From Lachnospiraceae bacterium (GTDB lineage: Bacteria; Bacillota; Clostridia; Lachnospirales; Lachnospiraceae): a DNA stretch of 64,000 bases. The notes beneath the pieces are model-generated. The model did no database searches and was not told the origin of the DNA. It worked only from the letters and a program-made list of their open reading frames with translations. Below are positions 42,248-52,801 of this stretch, piece by piece. How positions within the stretch are numbered: the first letter of the stretch is position 1; each line of letters starts with the position of its first letter. The stretch lies in the NCBI GenBank assembly GCA_018384375.1, contig JAHAYJ010000032.1, positions 62,001-126,000 of the forward strand, read 5' to 3'. Both the position numbers and the translations under genes were made by a program.

Positions 42248-45200
42248 ATGGGATTACGGTTTTACTTTGGAGGTTCCGGAGCCGGAAAGAGCAGACAGCT
42301 CCACGAGAATATCTTAAGCATGGCAAAGCGTGAGCCGGAGAAAAATTTTTTGATCCTGGTGCCGGATCAATTTACCATGCAGACACAGGTGGATCTGGTG
42401 AAAGCCAGCGACTGCGGAGGGATTATGAATATTGATGTGCTCAGCTTTGGAAGACTGGCACATCGTATTTTTGAGGAAACCGGATATGACAGTAAGCCTG
42501 TTCTGGATGATACGGGAAAAAGTCTTGTGCTGCGCAGGGTGGCATCGGATTTGAAGGAAAAAATGCCTGTGATCGGAAAAAATCTGAATAAGATCGGCTA
42601 CATCCACGAGGTAAAGTCTGCCCTTTCTGAGTTCATGCAGTATGGAATTGATGTGGGACAGGTGGGAGAGCTGGCAGAATTCGCCAAAGGGCGTGGAACT
42701 CTGTATTACAAGCTGAAGGATCTGAAAATGATTTACCAGGGATTTCAGGAATATATCCAAGATCGGTTCATCACAACGGAGGAGACACTGGAGCTTCTCA
42801 CGGGTGCAGTGGGGAAATCAGAAATTATCAGAAACAGTGTCATTGCCTTTGACGGTTTTACCGGTTTTACACCGATTCAGTACCGACTGATCCGGGAATT
42901 GATGAGATTGACCGACGAGGTCATCGTTTCCATAACAATTGATATTCGAGAGGATCCTTTAAAGACAAGAGGCGAGCAGGAGCTGTTTTACTTAAGCAAA
43001 AAGACGGTGACGGATTTGTGCCGTCTGGCCCGGGAGACCAATGTGGAAAGAAGAGAGGATGTATTTATCAGGAATATACCGCTTCCACGGTTTAGTGACA
43101 GTAAAATGCTGGCTCATCTGGAGCAGAATCTGTTTCGCTATCCGGCATCAGTCTATCGGGAAAATGTGCGGGAAAATGAGATTCAGATCATGGAAACGAT
43201 CAATCCTGCACAGGAAGTAAAGGAGGTCTGCATCCGGATCAAAAAGCTGGTGCTGGAGGAAGGGTATCGCTATCGGGACATTGCTGTGGTCACGGGAGAC
43301 CTGGAAATCTATGGGGATTACCTTGAGCGGGAAGCTAAAATTTATGATATTCCCTTTTTTATGGATCGAACCAGAGGGCTTATGTTAAATCCCTTTATTG
43401 AATACATACGGAGTGCACTTAAGATAGTATTATGTAATTTTTCCTATGAGACAGTATTCCATTATCTGCGGTGTGGCCTTCTTGACTTTGAGCCGGAGGA
43501 GGTCGATCTTTTGGAAAATTACGTCCTTGCGCTTGGAATCAAGGGGAGAAAGAAGTGGGAGCAGGCTTTTGTGCGAAAGGGCGGTGCATTCCCGGAGGAG
43601 GAATGCGGGGATGAAAATGAATTGCAGGAGGTTCAAAGGCTTGCAAAACTCAACCGGTTAAGAGAAAGGCTGATGCAGCAGCTTGCTCCATTGCTGGAAA
43701 AGAAGAAGACAGCAGGGGAACTGGTCCGCACCCTGTATGATTTTATCGTGGCAGGGCAGATTCAGGAAAAGCTGGCGGTCTATGAGCAGTATTTTAAGGA
43801 AAACAAGGAGCCGGAAAAGAGCAGGGAGTATGCGCAGATCTACCGGCTGGTGATGGAGCTTCTGGAGCAGATCGTTTCTCTGCTTGATGCAGAACCCATG
43901 ACGCTGCAGGAGTTTGCAGATATTCTGGATGCAGGCTTTCAGGAGATTGAGGTTGGAACCATTCCGGGCAGTGTGGACCGAATTGTGGCAGGGGATATGG
44001 AGCGAACCCGTTTAAAGCAGGTGAAGGTTTTGTTCTTTTTAGGTGTGAATGACGGGAATATTCCCAAGGGTAGCTCTAAGGGAGGAATCATTTCCGATAT
44101 CGACAGAGAATTCCTGAAGCAGTCGGATTATGAGCTTGCGCCTACACCCAGGCAGCAGATGTACATACAGCGGCTTTATCTTTATATGAATATGACTAAG
44201 CCTTCCGAACGGCTTTATCTGTCCTTTTCCAGGATCAGCAGTGACGGGAAGAGCATCCGTCCCTCCTACCTGATCGAAACGATCAGGAGTCTGTTTCCGG
44301 AACTGACAATAAAAAAATCAGGTGTTATGGAAAAGCCTCTTCAGCAGATCGTGGGAAAAAAGGATGGATTATCCCTGCTTTCCGGAGAATTGCGGGATTA
44401 TGCACAGGGGCGGGAGGGCAGTATAAGAGAGGAAGAATTGATTTCCCTGTACCGGCTTTATAGGCAGGATGAGATATATGGAGATTATGCAGGAAAACTT
44501 GCAGAGGCAGCCTTCGAGCAGTACGAGCATAAGCCGCTTGCAAAGGCAGTGGCAAGGGCGCTTTATGGTAAAATGCTGGAGAACAGCGTCAGTCGTTTGG
44601 AAAAGTACGCTTCCTGTGCTTACGCGCATTTTCTGCAATACGGACTGAGGCTGAAGGAGAGAGAGGAATTTGGCTTTGAGCAGGTGGATCTTGGTAATGT
44701 TTTTCACGAAGTATTGGAAGCTTTTGCAGGAAAACTTTCACAGAATCACTATACCTGGTTTGATTTCCCGGATGAGGAGGGAGATCAACTCCTGAAGGAG
44801 GCTCTTTTGGAGTGTACGCTGGAATACGGTGAGACTGTTCTTTACAGTAACGCCCGCTATGAATATATGGTTGAACGGATGTATCGTATTCTGAAAAGAA
44901 CCATCCGTACGCTGAAGGCCCAGCTGCTGGAGGGAGATTTTATTCCGGCCTCCTTTGAAATGTCCTTCAGTCATGTGGAGGATCTTCAGGCAGTTAATAT
45001 TGCATTGTCCGAGGATGAGCGGATGAAGCTGCGGGGAAGGATCGACCGGATCGATACCTGTGAGGATGAGGAACATGTCTATGTAAAGGTCATTGACTAC
45101 AAATCGGGAAACAGGAAATTTGATCTTGCTGCCCTTTACTATGGATTGCAGCTTCAGCTTGTGGTTTATATGAATGTTGCCAAGGAGGTCATTAAGGAGA

Positions 45201-45712
45201 AATATCCGGACAAGGAGATCGTTCCTGCGGCACTTCTCTATTATCATGTGGATGATCCGCTGGTCAATGCTGAGGAGGAACTGTCAGCGGAGGAGATAAA
45301 TAAGGCACTCCTGAAGGAACTTCGCTCTACCGGTGTTGTCAGCCGGGATGAACGGGTGATCACGCTGCTTGATAAGAACTTTTCGGATAAATCGCTGGTG
45401 GTACCGGTTGAACGGAAAAAGGACGGAAGCTTTTCCGCTCATTCCAGTGTCATCGCAAAAGAAGATTATGAAATTGTCTCTGCGTTTGTCAATCATAAGA
45501 TCAGACAATTTGGCAGGCAGATCCTTAACGGAAATATGGAAATCAATCCCTGCGAGCAGGCGGGCAGAGAGTCCTGTACCTATTGCGTTTATAAAGGAAT
45601 CTGTGATTTTGAGCCGGGAGTTCCCGGTTATCGGGAGCGTATGCTTAAGAGTCTGCCGGCGGAGGAACTGCTTGCAAGAATGAAGGAAGAGCTTCAGGAA
45701 GAAGACCGGTAA
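42248..45712 (+). CDS. addB: ATP-dependent helicase/nuclease subunit B
   Basis: A 1154-residue subunit of the AddAB helicase-nuclease that resects double-strand breaks to Chi sites. N-terminal Walker A GGSGAGKS (8-15), an inactive-helicase-like body, and a C-terminal RecB-type nuclease: FHEVLEAFAGKL, GRIDRIDTCED, KVIDYKSGNRKFDLA. Four cysteines for the structural iron-sulfur cluster are visible: SCAYAHF and the C-x2-C-x5-C set SCTYCVYKGICDF. Length matches Bacillus AddB (about 1166). Start after AAGGAGTAACT; addA follows after 31 bases. Confidence 0.95.
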   Translation: MGLRFYFGGSGAGKSRQLHENILSMAKREPEKNFLILVPDQFTMQTQVDLVKASDCGGIMNIDVLSFGRLAHRIFEETGYDSKPVLDDTGKSLVLRRVASDLKEKMPVIGKNLNKIGYIHEVKSALSEFMQYGIDVGQVGELAEFAKGRGTLYYKLKDLKMIYQGFQEYIQDRFITTEETLELLTGAVGKSEIIRNSVIAFDGFTGFTPIQYRLIRELMRLTDEVIVSITIDIREDPLKTRGEQELFYLSKKTVTDLCRLARETNVERREDVFIRNIPLPRFSDSKMLAHLEQNLFRYPASVYRENVRENEIQIMETINPAQEVKEVCIRIKKLVLEEGYRYRDIAVVTGDLEIYGDYLEREAKIYDIPFFMDRTRGLMLNPFIEYIRSALKIVLCNFSYETVFHYLRCGLLDFEPEEVDLLENYVLALGIKGRKKWEQAFVRKGGAFPEEECGDENELQEVQRLAKLNRLRERLMQQLAPLLEKKKTAGELVRTLYDFIVAGQIQEKLAVYEQYFKENKEPEKSREYAQIYRLVMELLEQIVSLLDAEPMTLQEFADILDAGFQEIEVGTIPGSVDRIVAGDMERTRLKQVKVLFFLGVNDGNIPKGSSKGGIISDIDREFLKQSDYELAPTPRQQMYIQRLYLYMNMTKPSERLYLSFSRISSDGKSIRPSYLIETIRSLFPELTIKKSGVMEKPLQQIVGKKDGLSLLSGELRDYAQGREGSIREEELISLYRLYRQDEIYGDYAGKLAEAAFEQYEHKPLAKAVARALYGKMLENSVSRLEKYASCAYAHFLQYGLRLKEREEFGFEQVDLGNVFHEVLEAFAGKLSQNHYTWFDFPDEEGDQLLKEALLECTLEYGETVLYSNARYEYMVERMYRILKRTIRTLKAQLLEGDFIPASFEMSFSHVEDLQAVNIALSEDERMKLRGRIDRIDTCEDEEHVYVKVIDYKSGNRKFDLAALYYGLQLQLVVYMNVAKEVIKEKYPDKEIVPAALLYYHVDDPLVNAEEELSAEEINKALLKELRSTGVVSRDERVITLLDKNFSDKSLVVPVERKKDGSFSAHSSVIAKEDYEIVSAFVNHKIRQFGRQILNGNMEINPCEQAGRESCTYCVYKGICDFEPGVPGYRERMLKSLPAEELLARMKEELQEEDR

Positions 45713-45743
45713 AGGAAAACGTGTATGGGAAAGGGAAGGAAAC

Positions 45744-48700
45744 ATGGCTTTAACGTTTACACCCGAGCAACAAAAAGTTATTGATTTGCGGAATCGGAAT
45801 ATTTTGGTTTGTGCAGCTGCGGGCTCCGGTAAGACGGCGGTGCTGGTAGAGCGCATTATTGAAATAGTGACGGATGAGGAGCATCCGGTGGATATTGATC
45901 GTCTTCTGGTGGTGACTTTTACCAATGCAGCCGCTGCTGAAATGAGAGAGCGTATCGGCAAGGCACTTTCCGCACGTTTATGCCAGACACCTGACAACGT
46001 GCATCTTCAAAGACAGGTATCACTCTTACACAATGCGCAGATTACGACGATTGACAGCTTCTGCCTTTTCGTCATCAGAAATAATTTTAACGATATCGGG
46101 CTTGATCCCGGTTTTCGGATTGCGGATGAGGGGGAACTGCGGCTTCTTAAGCAGGATACGCTTACCGAGCTGTTAGAACAGCAGTATCAGGAAAAGAATA
46201 AAAGCTTTCTTTCCTGTGTGGAGTATTTCACGGGAGGCAGTAATGACAGGCTTCTGGAGGAATACATCAGTAAGCTGTATGAATTTTCCATGAGCTATCC
46301 CTGGCCGGAAGACTGGATCAGTCAATGCATGAGAGGGTATAAAATAACAAGCGTTTCAGAACTAGAGGAAACGGATTGGTGTCATTATATCATCCGTTAT
46401 ATCAGAACACTGGTGGCAGAATCCATTGCAGATCTGGATATTGCCCTGCAATTGACGGAAAGACCGGATGGTCCTTATATGTATGGAGAAACACTGGAAA
46501 AAGAGAAGGAGATGCTCAGCAAACTGACGCAGATTGAGACATTTGCAGGCTTCTATGAGGCGTTTACGACTGTGAGTTTCGGAAGGCTTCCCTCTAAGAA
46601 GGATGACAGTGTAAATCCGCTTCTTCGTGAGAAGGTACAGCTGTTGCGAAAGAATTTGAAAAAGCGGCTTGATGATATTCGGGAAGCATATCTTGTACTT
46701 TCACCGGAAAAGGTTGTTGAGAGGATGGAGGCAGCAGCGCCAAATGTGGAGGAACTGCTCCTTCTGGTGCTTGCCTACAAGGAATTGCTGGATCAGAGAA
46801 AGCGCCGAGATAATATGATTGATTTCCATGATATGGAGCATTTTGCACTCGATATTCTCCTAAGCAGGCAGGAGGATGGCAGTGTCCTGCCATCAACGGC
46901 TGCACGGGAATACAGGGCACATTTTAAGGAAATATTAATTGACGAGTATCAGGACAGCAATCTGGTGCAGGAGCTTTTGCTGAAAAGCATTTCCGGTGAG
47001 GAGGATGAAAATTATAACCGCTTTATGGTCGGGGATGTGAAACAGAGCATCTATAAATTCCGGCTGGCAAGACCGGAGCTCTTTATTGAGAAATATATCG
47101 GTTACACCAAAGAAGCTTCTAACCGCCAAAGGATAGATCTCCACAGAAATTTCCGAAGTCGTCCCCAGGTCATAGACAGTGTAAACAGTGTGTTTTCAAG
47201 GATGATGCGGCCGGAGCTTGGTGGTGTTGACTATGATGAGGAGGCAGCACTTTACCAGGGGGCCGTGTTTCCCAAATCGGAGACCGGGACGGAAGATTCG
47301 GCTGCGGACCCCTATAGGACGGAATATCTCGTGATCGGAAAGGATGAGGAATCCCGGCTTACGACAAGAGGGCAGGAGGCTGCTGCTATCGCCCATAAGA
47401 TACGGGAACTTTATGCTTCCCTTAAGGTGACAGATAAGGAGACCGGAAAGCTTCGCCCTGTAAGATATAGTGATATTGTCATTTTGCTTAGAACCACTGC
47501 GGGCTGGGCGGAAGAATTTAAGGCGGTTCTGGAGCAGGAAGGGATTCCGGCCTATGTCTCGTCAAGGACCGGTTATTTTCAGACGGTGGAGATCAAGGTG
47601 CTGATGCAGCTGCTCCGGGTGATTGACAATCCCCTGCAGGATATTCCATTATACGGAACCATGAAATCTTTTTTTGGAGGCTTTGAGGAGGAGGAGATTG
47701 CTAAAATCCGTGCAGAAGATAAGCAGGCTCCGCTGTATGAGCTTTTGATAAACTATGATGGTGAGGAAAAGGAAAAGGTGCAGGAATTCCTCAAATGGCT
47801 TTCGGGATATAGGCGGAAAACGGCATATACCCCTATTCATAAGCTGATTCAGGATATTCTTACGGAAACCGGATACCTGGACTATGTAACAGCACGTCCG
47901 GGCGGCAGCCAGCGGAGAGCAAACGTGGAAATGCTGCTTACCCGTGCGGCAGCCTTTGAGAATACCAGCTATTATGGTCTTTTTCATTTCCTGCGGTACA
48001 TGGAACAGCTGGAAAAATATGAGGTGGATTACGGAGAGGCGGACATCCTGGATGAAAATGCCGACGTTGTGCGCATTATGAGTATTCACAAAAGTAAGGG
48101 ACTGGAATTCCCGGTCTGCTTCGTGGCCGGACTTTCCAAGCGCTTTAATATGCAGGATACCACCGGTAGAATGATAGCGGATGCGGATATGGGAATTGGT
48201 GTCGACTATGTGGATGAGGAATTGCGGCTTCAAAGCAAGACCTTGAAGAAGCGTGCAGTGGCACTGAAAATGAAGCTGGACACACTGGGGGAAGAAATGA
48301 GAGTCCTCTATGTGGCAATGACAAGAGCCAGAGAAAAACTGATCTTAACCGGAATGACGGCAGATGTGGATCAATTTGAGGCGGAATTGAGCAAGCAGAA
48401 GGAATTTGGGAGTTTTGATCGCTCTGGGAAAATCCCATTTTCTGTTCTTGCAGGTGCATCCTGTTATCTTGATTTTCTTTTTCCCTGCCTTGATGAGGTA
48501 ACGCTAATCAGACCGAAGGAACTGTTCCTTGCCGATGTTCAGGGAGCAGTGGTGGAAATTGACCGGAAACAGAAGCTTTTAGCAGGAAAAGACGGTGAAA
48601 ACAAACAGATTATGACAGAGTTGTCAGGGCGATTTGAAAAGATTTATCCATACCAGTATTTATCAGATTTATTTGTGAAGACAACCGTGTCTGAATTAAA

Positions 48701-49397
48701 GAAAAAGGCAATTCATGATTTATCGTTCCGGTCAATGGAAGATTTGAATTTGGGCGATGGAGCAAAAGGAAACGATACCGAGCAGGCATTTACTGCACAG
48801 TGGTTTGAAGAGCCTGAAATCGTGCCTTATATTCCATCATTTATCAGCAGCACGGAAGAAATGTCCGGGACAGACAGAGGAAGCGCCTACCATAAGGTCA
48901 TGGAGCTGCTGGATTTTGCAAAGCTTGGAGAATGCCGGGAACCGGATGTGGATAAACAACTGAACGAACAGCTTGAACAGTTTGTGGAGGAAGGAAGGCT
49001 TACCGTGCAGTGGCGGGAAAGCATCGATAACAGAAAGATCAGAACTTTTCTGAAAAGCAGTCTTGCAAAAAGAATGGGCAGGGCAGCACAGCTTGGCAGG
49101 CTAAGGAGAGAGCAGCCCTTTGTACTGGGGCTTCCCGCAAGCCGGCTGGGCGGTCAGTTCCCGGAAAGCGAGCAGGTACTGATTCAGGGGATCATTGACG
49201 TCTTCTTTGAGGAGGATGGCAGGATCATCGTGGCGGATTATAAAACGGACCGTGTGAAGGCTCCGGAGGAGCTGATCACGCGGTATCAGGTACAGCTTGA
49301 TTACTATGCACAGGCGCTCACCCGTCTTACCGGAAAAGAAGTGACAGAAAAAATCATCTATTCCTTTGCACTGGGCAGGGAGATTGTGCTATACTGA
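45744..49397 (+). CDS. addA: ATP-dependent helicase/nuclease subunit A
   Basis: A 1217-residue UvrD-type helicase with nuclease domain, partner of AddB. Walker A AAAGSGKT (24-31), TFTNAAAAEMRERIG, IDFHDMEHFALDIL, IDEYQDSNLVQELLL (Walker B), VGDVKQSIYKFRLARPELF, MSIHKSKGLEFPVCFVAG and VLYVAMTRAREKL; C-terminal nuclease motif IDVFFEEDGRIIVADYKTD. All motors and nuclease residues are present. Start after GGGAAGGAAAC. Confidence 0.96.
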   Translation: MALTFTPEQQKVIDLRNRNILVCAAAGSGKTAVLVERIIEIVTDEEHPVDIDRLLVVTFTNAAAAEMRERIGKALSARLCQTPDNVHLQRQVSLLHNAQITTIDSFCLFVIRNNFNDIGLDPGFRIADEGELRLLKQDTLTELLEQQYQEKNKSFLSCVEYFTGGSNDRLLEEYISKLYEFSMSYPWPEDWISQCMRGYKITSVSELEETDWCHYIIRYIRTLVAESIADLDIALQLTERPDGPYMYGETLEKEKEMLSKLTQIETFAGFYEAFTTVSFGRLPSKKDDSVNPLLREKVQLLRKNLKKRLDDIREAYLVLSPEKVVERMEAAAPNVEELLLLVLAYKELLDQRKRRDNMIDFHDMEHFALDILLSRQEDGSVLPSTAAREYRAHFKEILIDEYQDSNLVQELLLKSISGEEDENYNRFMVGDVKQSIYKFRLARPELFIEKYIGYTKEASNRQRIDLHRNFRSRPQVIDSVNSVFSRMMRPELGGVDYDEEAALYQGAVFPKSETGTEDSAADPYRTEYLVIGKDEESRLTTRGQEAAAIAHKIRELYASLKVTDKETGKLRPVRYSDIVILLRTTAGWAEEFKAVLEQEGIPAYVSSRTGYFQTVEIKVLMQLLRVIDNPLQDIPLYGTMKSFFGGFEEEEIAKIRAEDKQAPLYELLINYDGEEKEKVQEFLKWLSGYRRKTAYTPIHKLIQDILTETGYLDYVTARPGGSQRRANVEMLLTRAAAFENTSYYGLFHFLRYMEQLEKYEVDYGEADILDENADVVRIMSIHKSKGLEFPVCFVAGLSKRFNMQDTTGRMIADADMGIGVDYVDEELRLQSKTLKKRAVALKMKLDTLGEEMRVLYVAMTRAREKLILTGMTADVDQFEAELSKQKEFGSFDRSGKIPFSVLAGASCYLDFLFPCLDEVTLIRPKELFLADVQGAVVEIDRKQKLLAGKDGENKQIMTELSGRFEKIYPYQYLSDLFVKTTVSELKKKAIHDLSFRSMEDLNLGDGAKGNDTEQAFTAQWFEEPEIVPYIPSFISSTEEMSGTDRGSAYHKVMELLDFAKLGECREPDVDKQLNEQLEQFVEEGRLTVQWRESIDNRKIRTFLKSSLAKRMGRAAQLGRLRREQPFVLGLPASRLGGQFPESEQVLIQGIIDVFFEEDGRIIVADYKTDRVKAPEELITRYQVQLDYYAQALTRLTGKEVTEKIIYSFALGREIVLY

Positions 49398-49452
49398 GTA
49401 CGGATTGTAAAGCGAAAGGTCTTTACGAAAAAACAAATGAGGAGGATTTATC

Positions 49453-50007
49453 ATGAAATTCAAATTTGGTATCAAGGAAGTTGTTGCTATCGGTATCGGA
49501 ACAGCACTGTTTGTTGCATTGACGGAGATTCAGATTCCTACTCCTATTCCGAATACTTATTTACAGCCCCGCATGGCAATCATGGCATTTTTGGCAGCGG
49601 TATTCGGTCCTCTTGTAGGCGGCGTGGTTGGTCTTCTCGGACATGCCATCGGTGATGCAATGTTTTACGGCAGCGTATGGTGGAGCTGGGTATTCCCTGA
49701 TGGTGTAGTTGGTCTTGCAATCGGTCTTCTGGCTGCAAAGCTTGCTGTAAAGGAAGGCGGCTTCAACAATACAAAGACGATCGTAACCTTCAATGTGGTT
49801 CAGGTGATCGCCAACGCAGTTGCATGGATTTTAGTTGCACCGGTTCTTGATATTCTTATTTATGCTGAGCCTGCAAACAAGGTGTTTGTTCAGGGCATCT
49901 GGGCATTTGTAGGAAATATCATTATCATCGGTATTTTAGGTACTTTGCTCTGCTCAGGATATTCTGCAATCGGAGCAAAATCCTCCAGTCTTAAAAAGGA
50001 AGACTAA
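49453..50007 (+). CDS. ECF transporter S component, UPF0397 family
   Basis: A 184-residue membrane protein with five to six helices. KFKFGIKEVVAIGIGTALFV, IPTPIPNTYLQPRMAIM, FGPLVGGVVGLLGHAIGDAM and WWSWVFPDGVVGL match UPF0397. Members are annotated as riboflavin-type S components, but the ligand is not settled. The order S component, fused ATPase, T component (49453-52573) is a complete dedicated ECF transporter. Start after GAGGAGGATTTATC. The next operon is thiamine-related, so a pyrimidine or thiazole precursor of thiamine is also possible. Confidence 0.85.
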   Translation: MKFKFGIKEVVAIGIGTALFVALTEIQIPTPIPNTYLQPRMAIMAFLAAVFGPLVGGVVGLLGHAIGDAMFYGSVWWSWVFPDGVVGLAIGLLAAKLAVKEGGFNNTKTIVTFNVVQVIANAVAWILVAPVLDILIYAEPANKVFVQGIWAFVGNIIIIGILGTLLCSGYSAIGAKSSSLKKED

Positions 50008-50025
50008 GGAAAGAGGAATTTGTGG

Positions 50026-51753
50026 ATGGAACCTATCATCGAGTTTAAGGATTTTTCATTTAAATATCGAGCACAGGTAGAGCCGACTCTCCGGGACATA
50101 AATCTTTCGATTATGCCCGGAGAGAAAGTTTTGATTGTAGGCCCCTCAGGCTCCGGAAAGTCAACCCTTGCCCATTGTATTAACGGGCTGATTCCCTTTT
50201 CTTATACCGGTGATATTACTGGTACGTTGAAGGTACAGGGAAAAAATCCGGCAGATATGAGTTTGTTCGGCTTATCCAAAATCGTAGGTACCGTGCTTCA
50301 GGATACGGATGGCCAGTTTATCGGTCTGACGGTTGCTGAGGATATTGCATTTGCTCTTGAAAATGATATGGTTCCCCAGGAGGAATTGTTTACAAGGGTT
50401 GATGAAGTGGCAGAAATGGTAGATGTAAAGAAGCTGCTTGACAACGCACCGGGGGAGCTTTCCGGCGGACAGAAACAGAGAGTATCCATGGCAGGTGTCA
50501 TGGTGGATAATGTTGATATTCTGTTATTTGATGAACCCTTGGCAAATCTGGATCCGGCTACCGGCAAGAGAGCCATTGCCATGATTGATGAGATTCAGAA
50601 GAAAAAAAAGGCCACGATTCTGATTATTGAGCACCGTCTTGAGGATGTGCTGTACAGAGATGTTGACCGTATCATTGTGGTAGGTGACGGACGTATTGTG
50701 GCAGATACTACTCCTGATGAGCTTTTGACAACGGATATTCTGAAGGAGCAGGGAATCAGGGAGCCTCTTTATGTCACCGCACTAAAGCATGCAGGGTGCA
50801 GGCTGCTTCCTACGGATGCGCCTTCCCATATTGAAAGCATGAAGCTTGATCCTTACCGACAGTCTGTAAGGGACTGGTTTGCAACTGCTAAGAGAAAGAA
50901 AGGAAAGGCGGAGACAGAGTCTGTCCTGAAGGTGGAGGATCTGTATTTTTCCTATGTGGAGGGGAAACCGATCCTGCAGCATATTCAGTTTGACTTAAGG
51001 AGAGGGGAAATGATCAGCATCGTAGGGAAAAACGGTGCAGGTAAGTCCACACTTTCCAATTTGATCTGTGGTTTTTATAAGCCCACGCGGGGAAGGATCC
51101 TGCTGCATGGAGAGGATATTTCACCTCTTTCCATTAAAGAACGGGGAGAGAGGATCGGGCTGGTTATGCAGAGCCCGAACCAGATGATTTCCAAACCCAT
51201 GATCTTTGATGAAGTGGCACTGGGATTAAGGGTGCGGGGAATACCGGAGGAGGAAATCAGAGAAAGAGTGAACCGGACTCTGAAAATCTGTGGGCTTTAT
51301 CCTTTCAGAAACTGGCCGGTGTCTGCATTAAGCTTTGGGCAAAAGAAGAGAGTGTCCATTGCATCTATTCTGGTCATGAATCCGGAAATATTGATCCTGG
51401 ATGAGCCGACAGCGGGGCAGGACTATCGGCATTATACGGAAATTATGGAATTTCTGAAGGAAATCAATGAAAGCTTAGGGATAACCATTATCATGATCAC
51501 GCATGATATGCATTTGATGCTGGAATATACAGACAGGGCAATTGTGATCGCAGACGGTCACCTGATTGCCGACGACACTCCTGCAAAGGTTTTGACAAAT
51601 GAAGAAATTGCGGACAAGGCATATCTTAAGAAGACTTCCTTGTATGATCTGGCGGTAAATTGTCAGATTGAAGATCCCTCTGAATTTGTGGAGAGATTCA
51701 TTGCGTATGAGAGAGAAAACAGAATGCTAAAGGAGAACCCGGCAGATGTCTAA
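50026..51753 (+). CDS. ECF transporter ATPase with two fused ABC domains
   Basis: A 575-residue protein combining both energy-coupling factor ATPases. First domain: GPSGSGKSTL, LSGGQKQRVSM, LLFDEPLANLDP. Second: GKNGAGKSTL, LSFGQKKRVSI (the signature has Phe in place of the first Gly) and LILDEPTAGQDY, each with the downstream His. A linker at about residues 270-300 corresponds to the DUF3744-type insert known in YkoD-like proteins. It energises uptake with the T and S subunits. ATG 50026 is chosen; a TTG at 50020 is less likely. It overlaps the T component by 8 bases. Confidence 0.9.
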   Translation: MEPIIEFKDFSFKYRAQVEPTLRDINLSIMPGEKVLIVGPSGSGKSTLAHCINGLIPFSYTGDITGTLKVQGKNPADMSLFGLSKIVGTVLQDTDGQFIGLTVAEDIAFALENDMVPQEELFTRVDEVAEMVDVKKLLDNAPGELSGGQKQRVSMAGVMVDNVDILLFDEPLANLDPATGKRAIAMIDEIQKKKKATILIIEHRLEDVLYRDVDRIIVVGDGRIVADTTPDELLTTDILKEQGIREPLYVTALKHAGCRLLPTDAPSHIESMKLDPYRQSVRDWFATAKRKKGKAETESVLKVEDLYFSYVEGKPILQHIQFDLRRGEMISIVGKNGAGKSTLSNLICGFYKPTRGRILLHGEDISPLSIKERGERIGLVMQSPNQMISKPMIFDEVALGLRVRGIPEEEIRERVNRTLKICGLYPFRNWPVSALSFGQKKRVSIASILVMNPEILILDEPTAGQDYRHYTEIMEFLKEINESLGITIIMITHDMHLMLEYTDRAIVIADGHLIADDTPAKVLTNEEIADKAYLKKTSLYDLAVNCQIEDPSEFVERFIAYERENRMLKENPADV

Positions 51754-52573
51754 GATATTATCGTATGAAGAAAAGGATACCTGGATTCACCGCTTAAGCG
51801 GAGTAAGCAAACTGATCTTTTTCCTGCTCTGGTGTCTGACCAGCATGCTTACCTATGATACCAGAGTGCTGATTGTCATGGTGATTTTCAGCCTGGTCAT
51901 TTTTAAAATATCAAAGACGGAATGGAAGCAGGTGGGAGCAGTGTTCAAGATGGTAATGCTGTTTCTGAGCCTGAATGTGATTGCCATCTTTCTCTTTTCA
52001 CCGAATCAGGGAACCCATATCTATGGAACCAGGACAGTGCTTTTTCATATTGCCGGTCCTTATGATCTGACGGGGGAACAGCTTTTTTATGAATTGAATG
52101 TGATCATTAAATATTTTACGGTGATTCCTGCGGTGTTTATGTTTCTTGTGACCACCAATCCCAGTGAATTTGCCGCATCCATGAATAAAGTTGGCATCAG
52201 CTACAATGTGGGATATGCGATTTCCATTGCATTGCGTTATATCCCCGATGTACAGGGGGAATTTACCAAGATCAAGCATGCCCAGGAGGCAAGAGGAATT
52301 GAAATGTCCGGAAAAGCATCCCTGATCAGCAGGATTAAGAATACGGCCTCTATTATTTTCCCGCTGATTTTTTCCAGTATGGACAGAATTGACACAGTGA
52401 GCAATGCCATGGAGCTGAGAGGCTACGGCAAGCATAAGAAGAGAACCTGGTATGCAGAAAAAAAGTTAAAAAGGAATGATTATCTTACCATTGCTTTTTC
52501 CGTTCTCTTCACAGTGGTTGCTCTGATCATTACCTTTGCAGATGGAAATCGGTTTTATAATCCGTTTGTGTAA
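51746..52573 (+). CDS. ECF transporter T component (EcfT)
   Basis: A 275-residue membrane protein with about five helices that couples the ATPases to the S subunit. The coupling helices are visible: ALRYIPDVQGEFTKIKHAQEARGIE and the second motif MDRIDTVSNAMELRGYG, each with the conserved A-R-G / R-G pattern. Start overlaps the ATPase stop. It closes the ECF operon; 55 bases later the TPP riboswitch begins. Confidence 0.93.
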   Translation: MSKILSYEEKDTWIHRLSGVSKLIFFLLWCLTSMLTYDTRVLIVMVIFSLVIFKISKTEWKQVGAVFKMVMLFLSLNVIAIFLFSPNQGTHIYGTRTVLFHIAGPYDLTGEQLFYELNVIIKYFTVIPAVFMFLVTTNPSEFAASMNKVGISYNVGYAISIALRYIPDVQGEFTKIKHAQEARGIEMSGKASLISRIKNTASIIFPLIFSSMDRIDTVSNAMELRGYGKHKKRTWYAEKKLKRNDYLTIAFSVLFTVVALIITFADGNRFYNPFV

Positions 52574-52628
52574 AACAGATTGACAAAATTTGTAAATAGG
52601 TATATTTTTAGTACAGTTAAATAAATCG

Positions 52629-52727
52629 CTAGGGGAGCACATGCTGAGATTGTGCGTGGAAATTGCGGATATCCACACACTGACCCTCACTACCTGAACC
52701 GGATAATGCCGGCGTAGGGAAGCAGAT
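52629..52727 (+). promoter_or_regulatory. TPP (thiamine pyrophosphate) riboswitch
   Basis: Consensus elements in order: AGGGGAGC, GCTGAGA, ACCCTCACTACCTGAACCGG, GGATAATGCCGGCGTAGGGA. These form P1-P5 of the THI element, binding thiamine pyrophosphate and lowering expression of the downstream gene. It stands 75 bases before thiT with a terminator between. Confidence 0.95.
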
Positions 52728-52771
52728 TTTCGTAAATGGAATTGTTTGCATTTATGAGAATGGGATGTACC

Positions 52772-52801
52772 CCTCCTGTGATTCAATAAGGAGGTTTTTT
52801 T
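52772..52801 (+). terminator. Expression platform of the TPP riboswitch, hides the thiT ribosome site
   Basis: CCTCCT (52772-52777) pairs with AGGAGG (52789-52794), then seven T and the ATG of thiT. The hairpin is both a terminator and a block on the GGAGG site, the same layout as ahead of spoVAD. Confidence 0.8.
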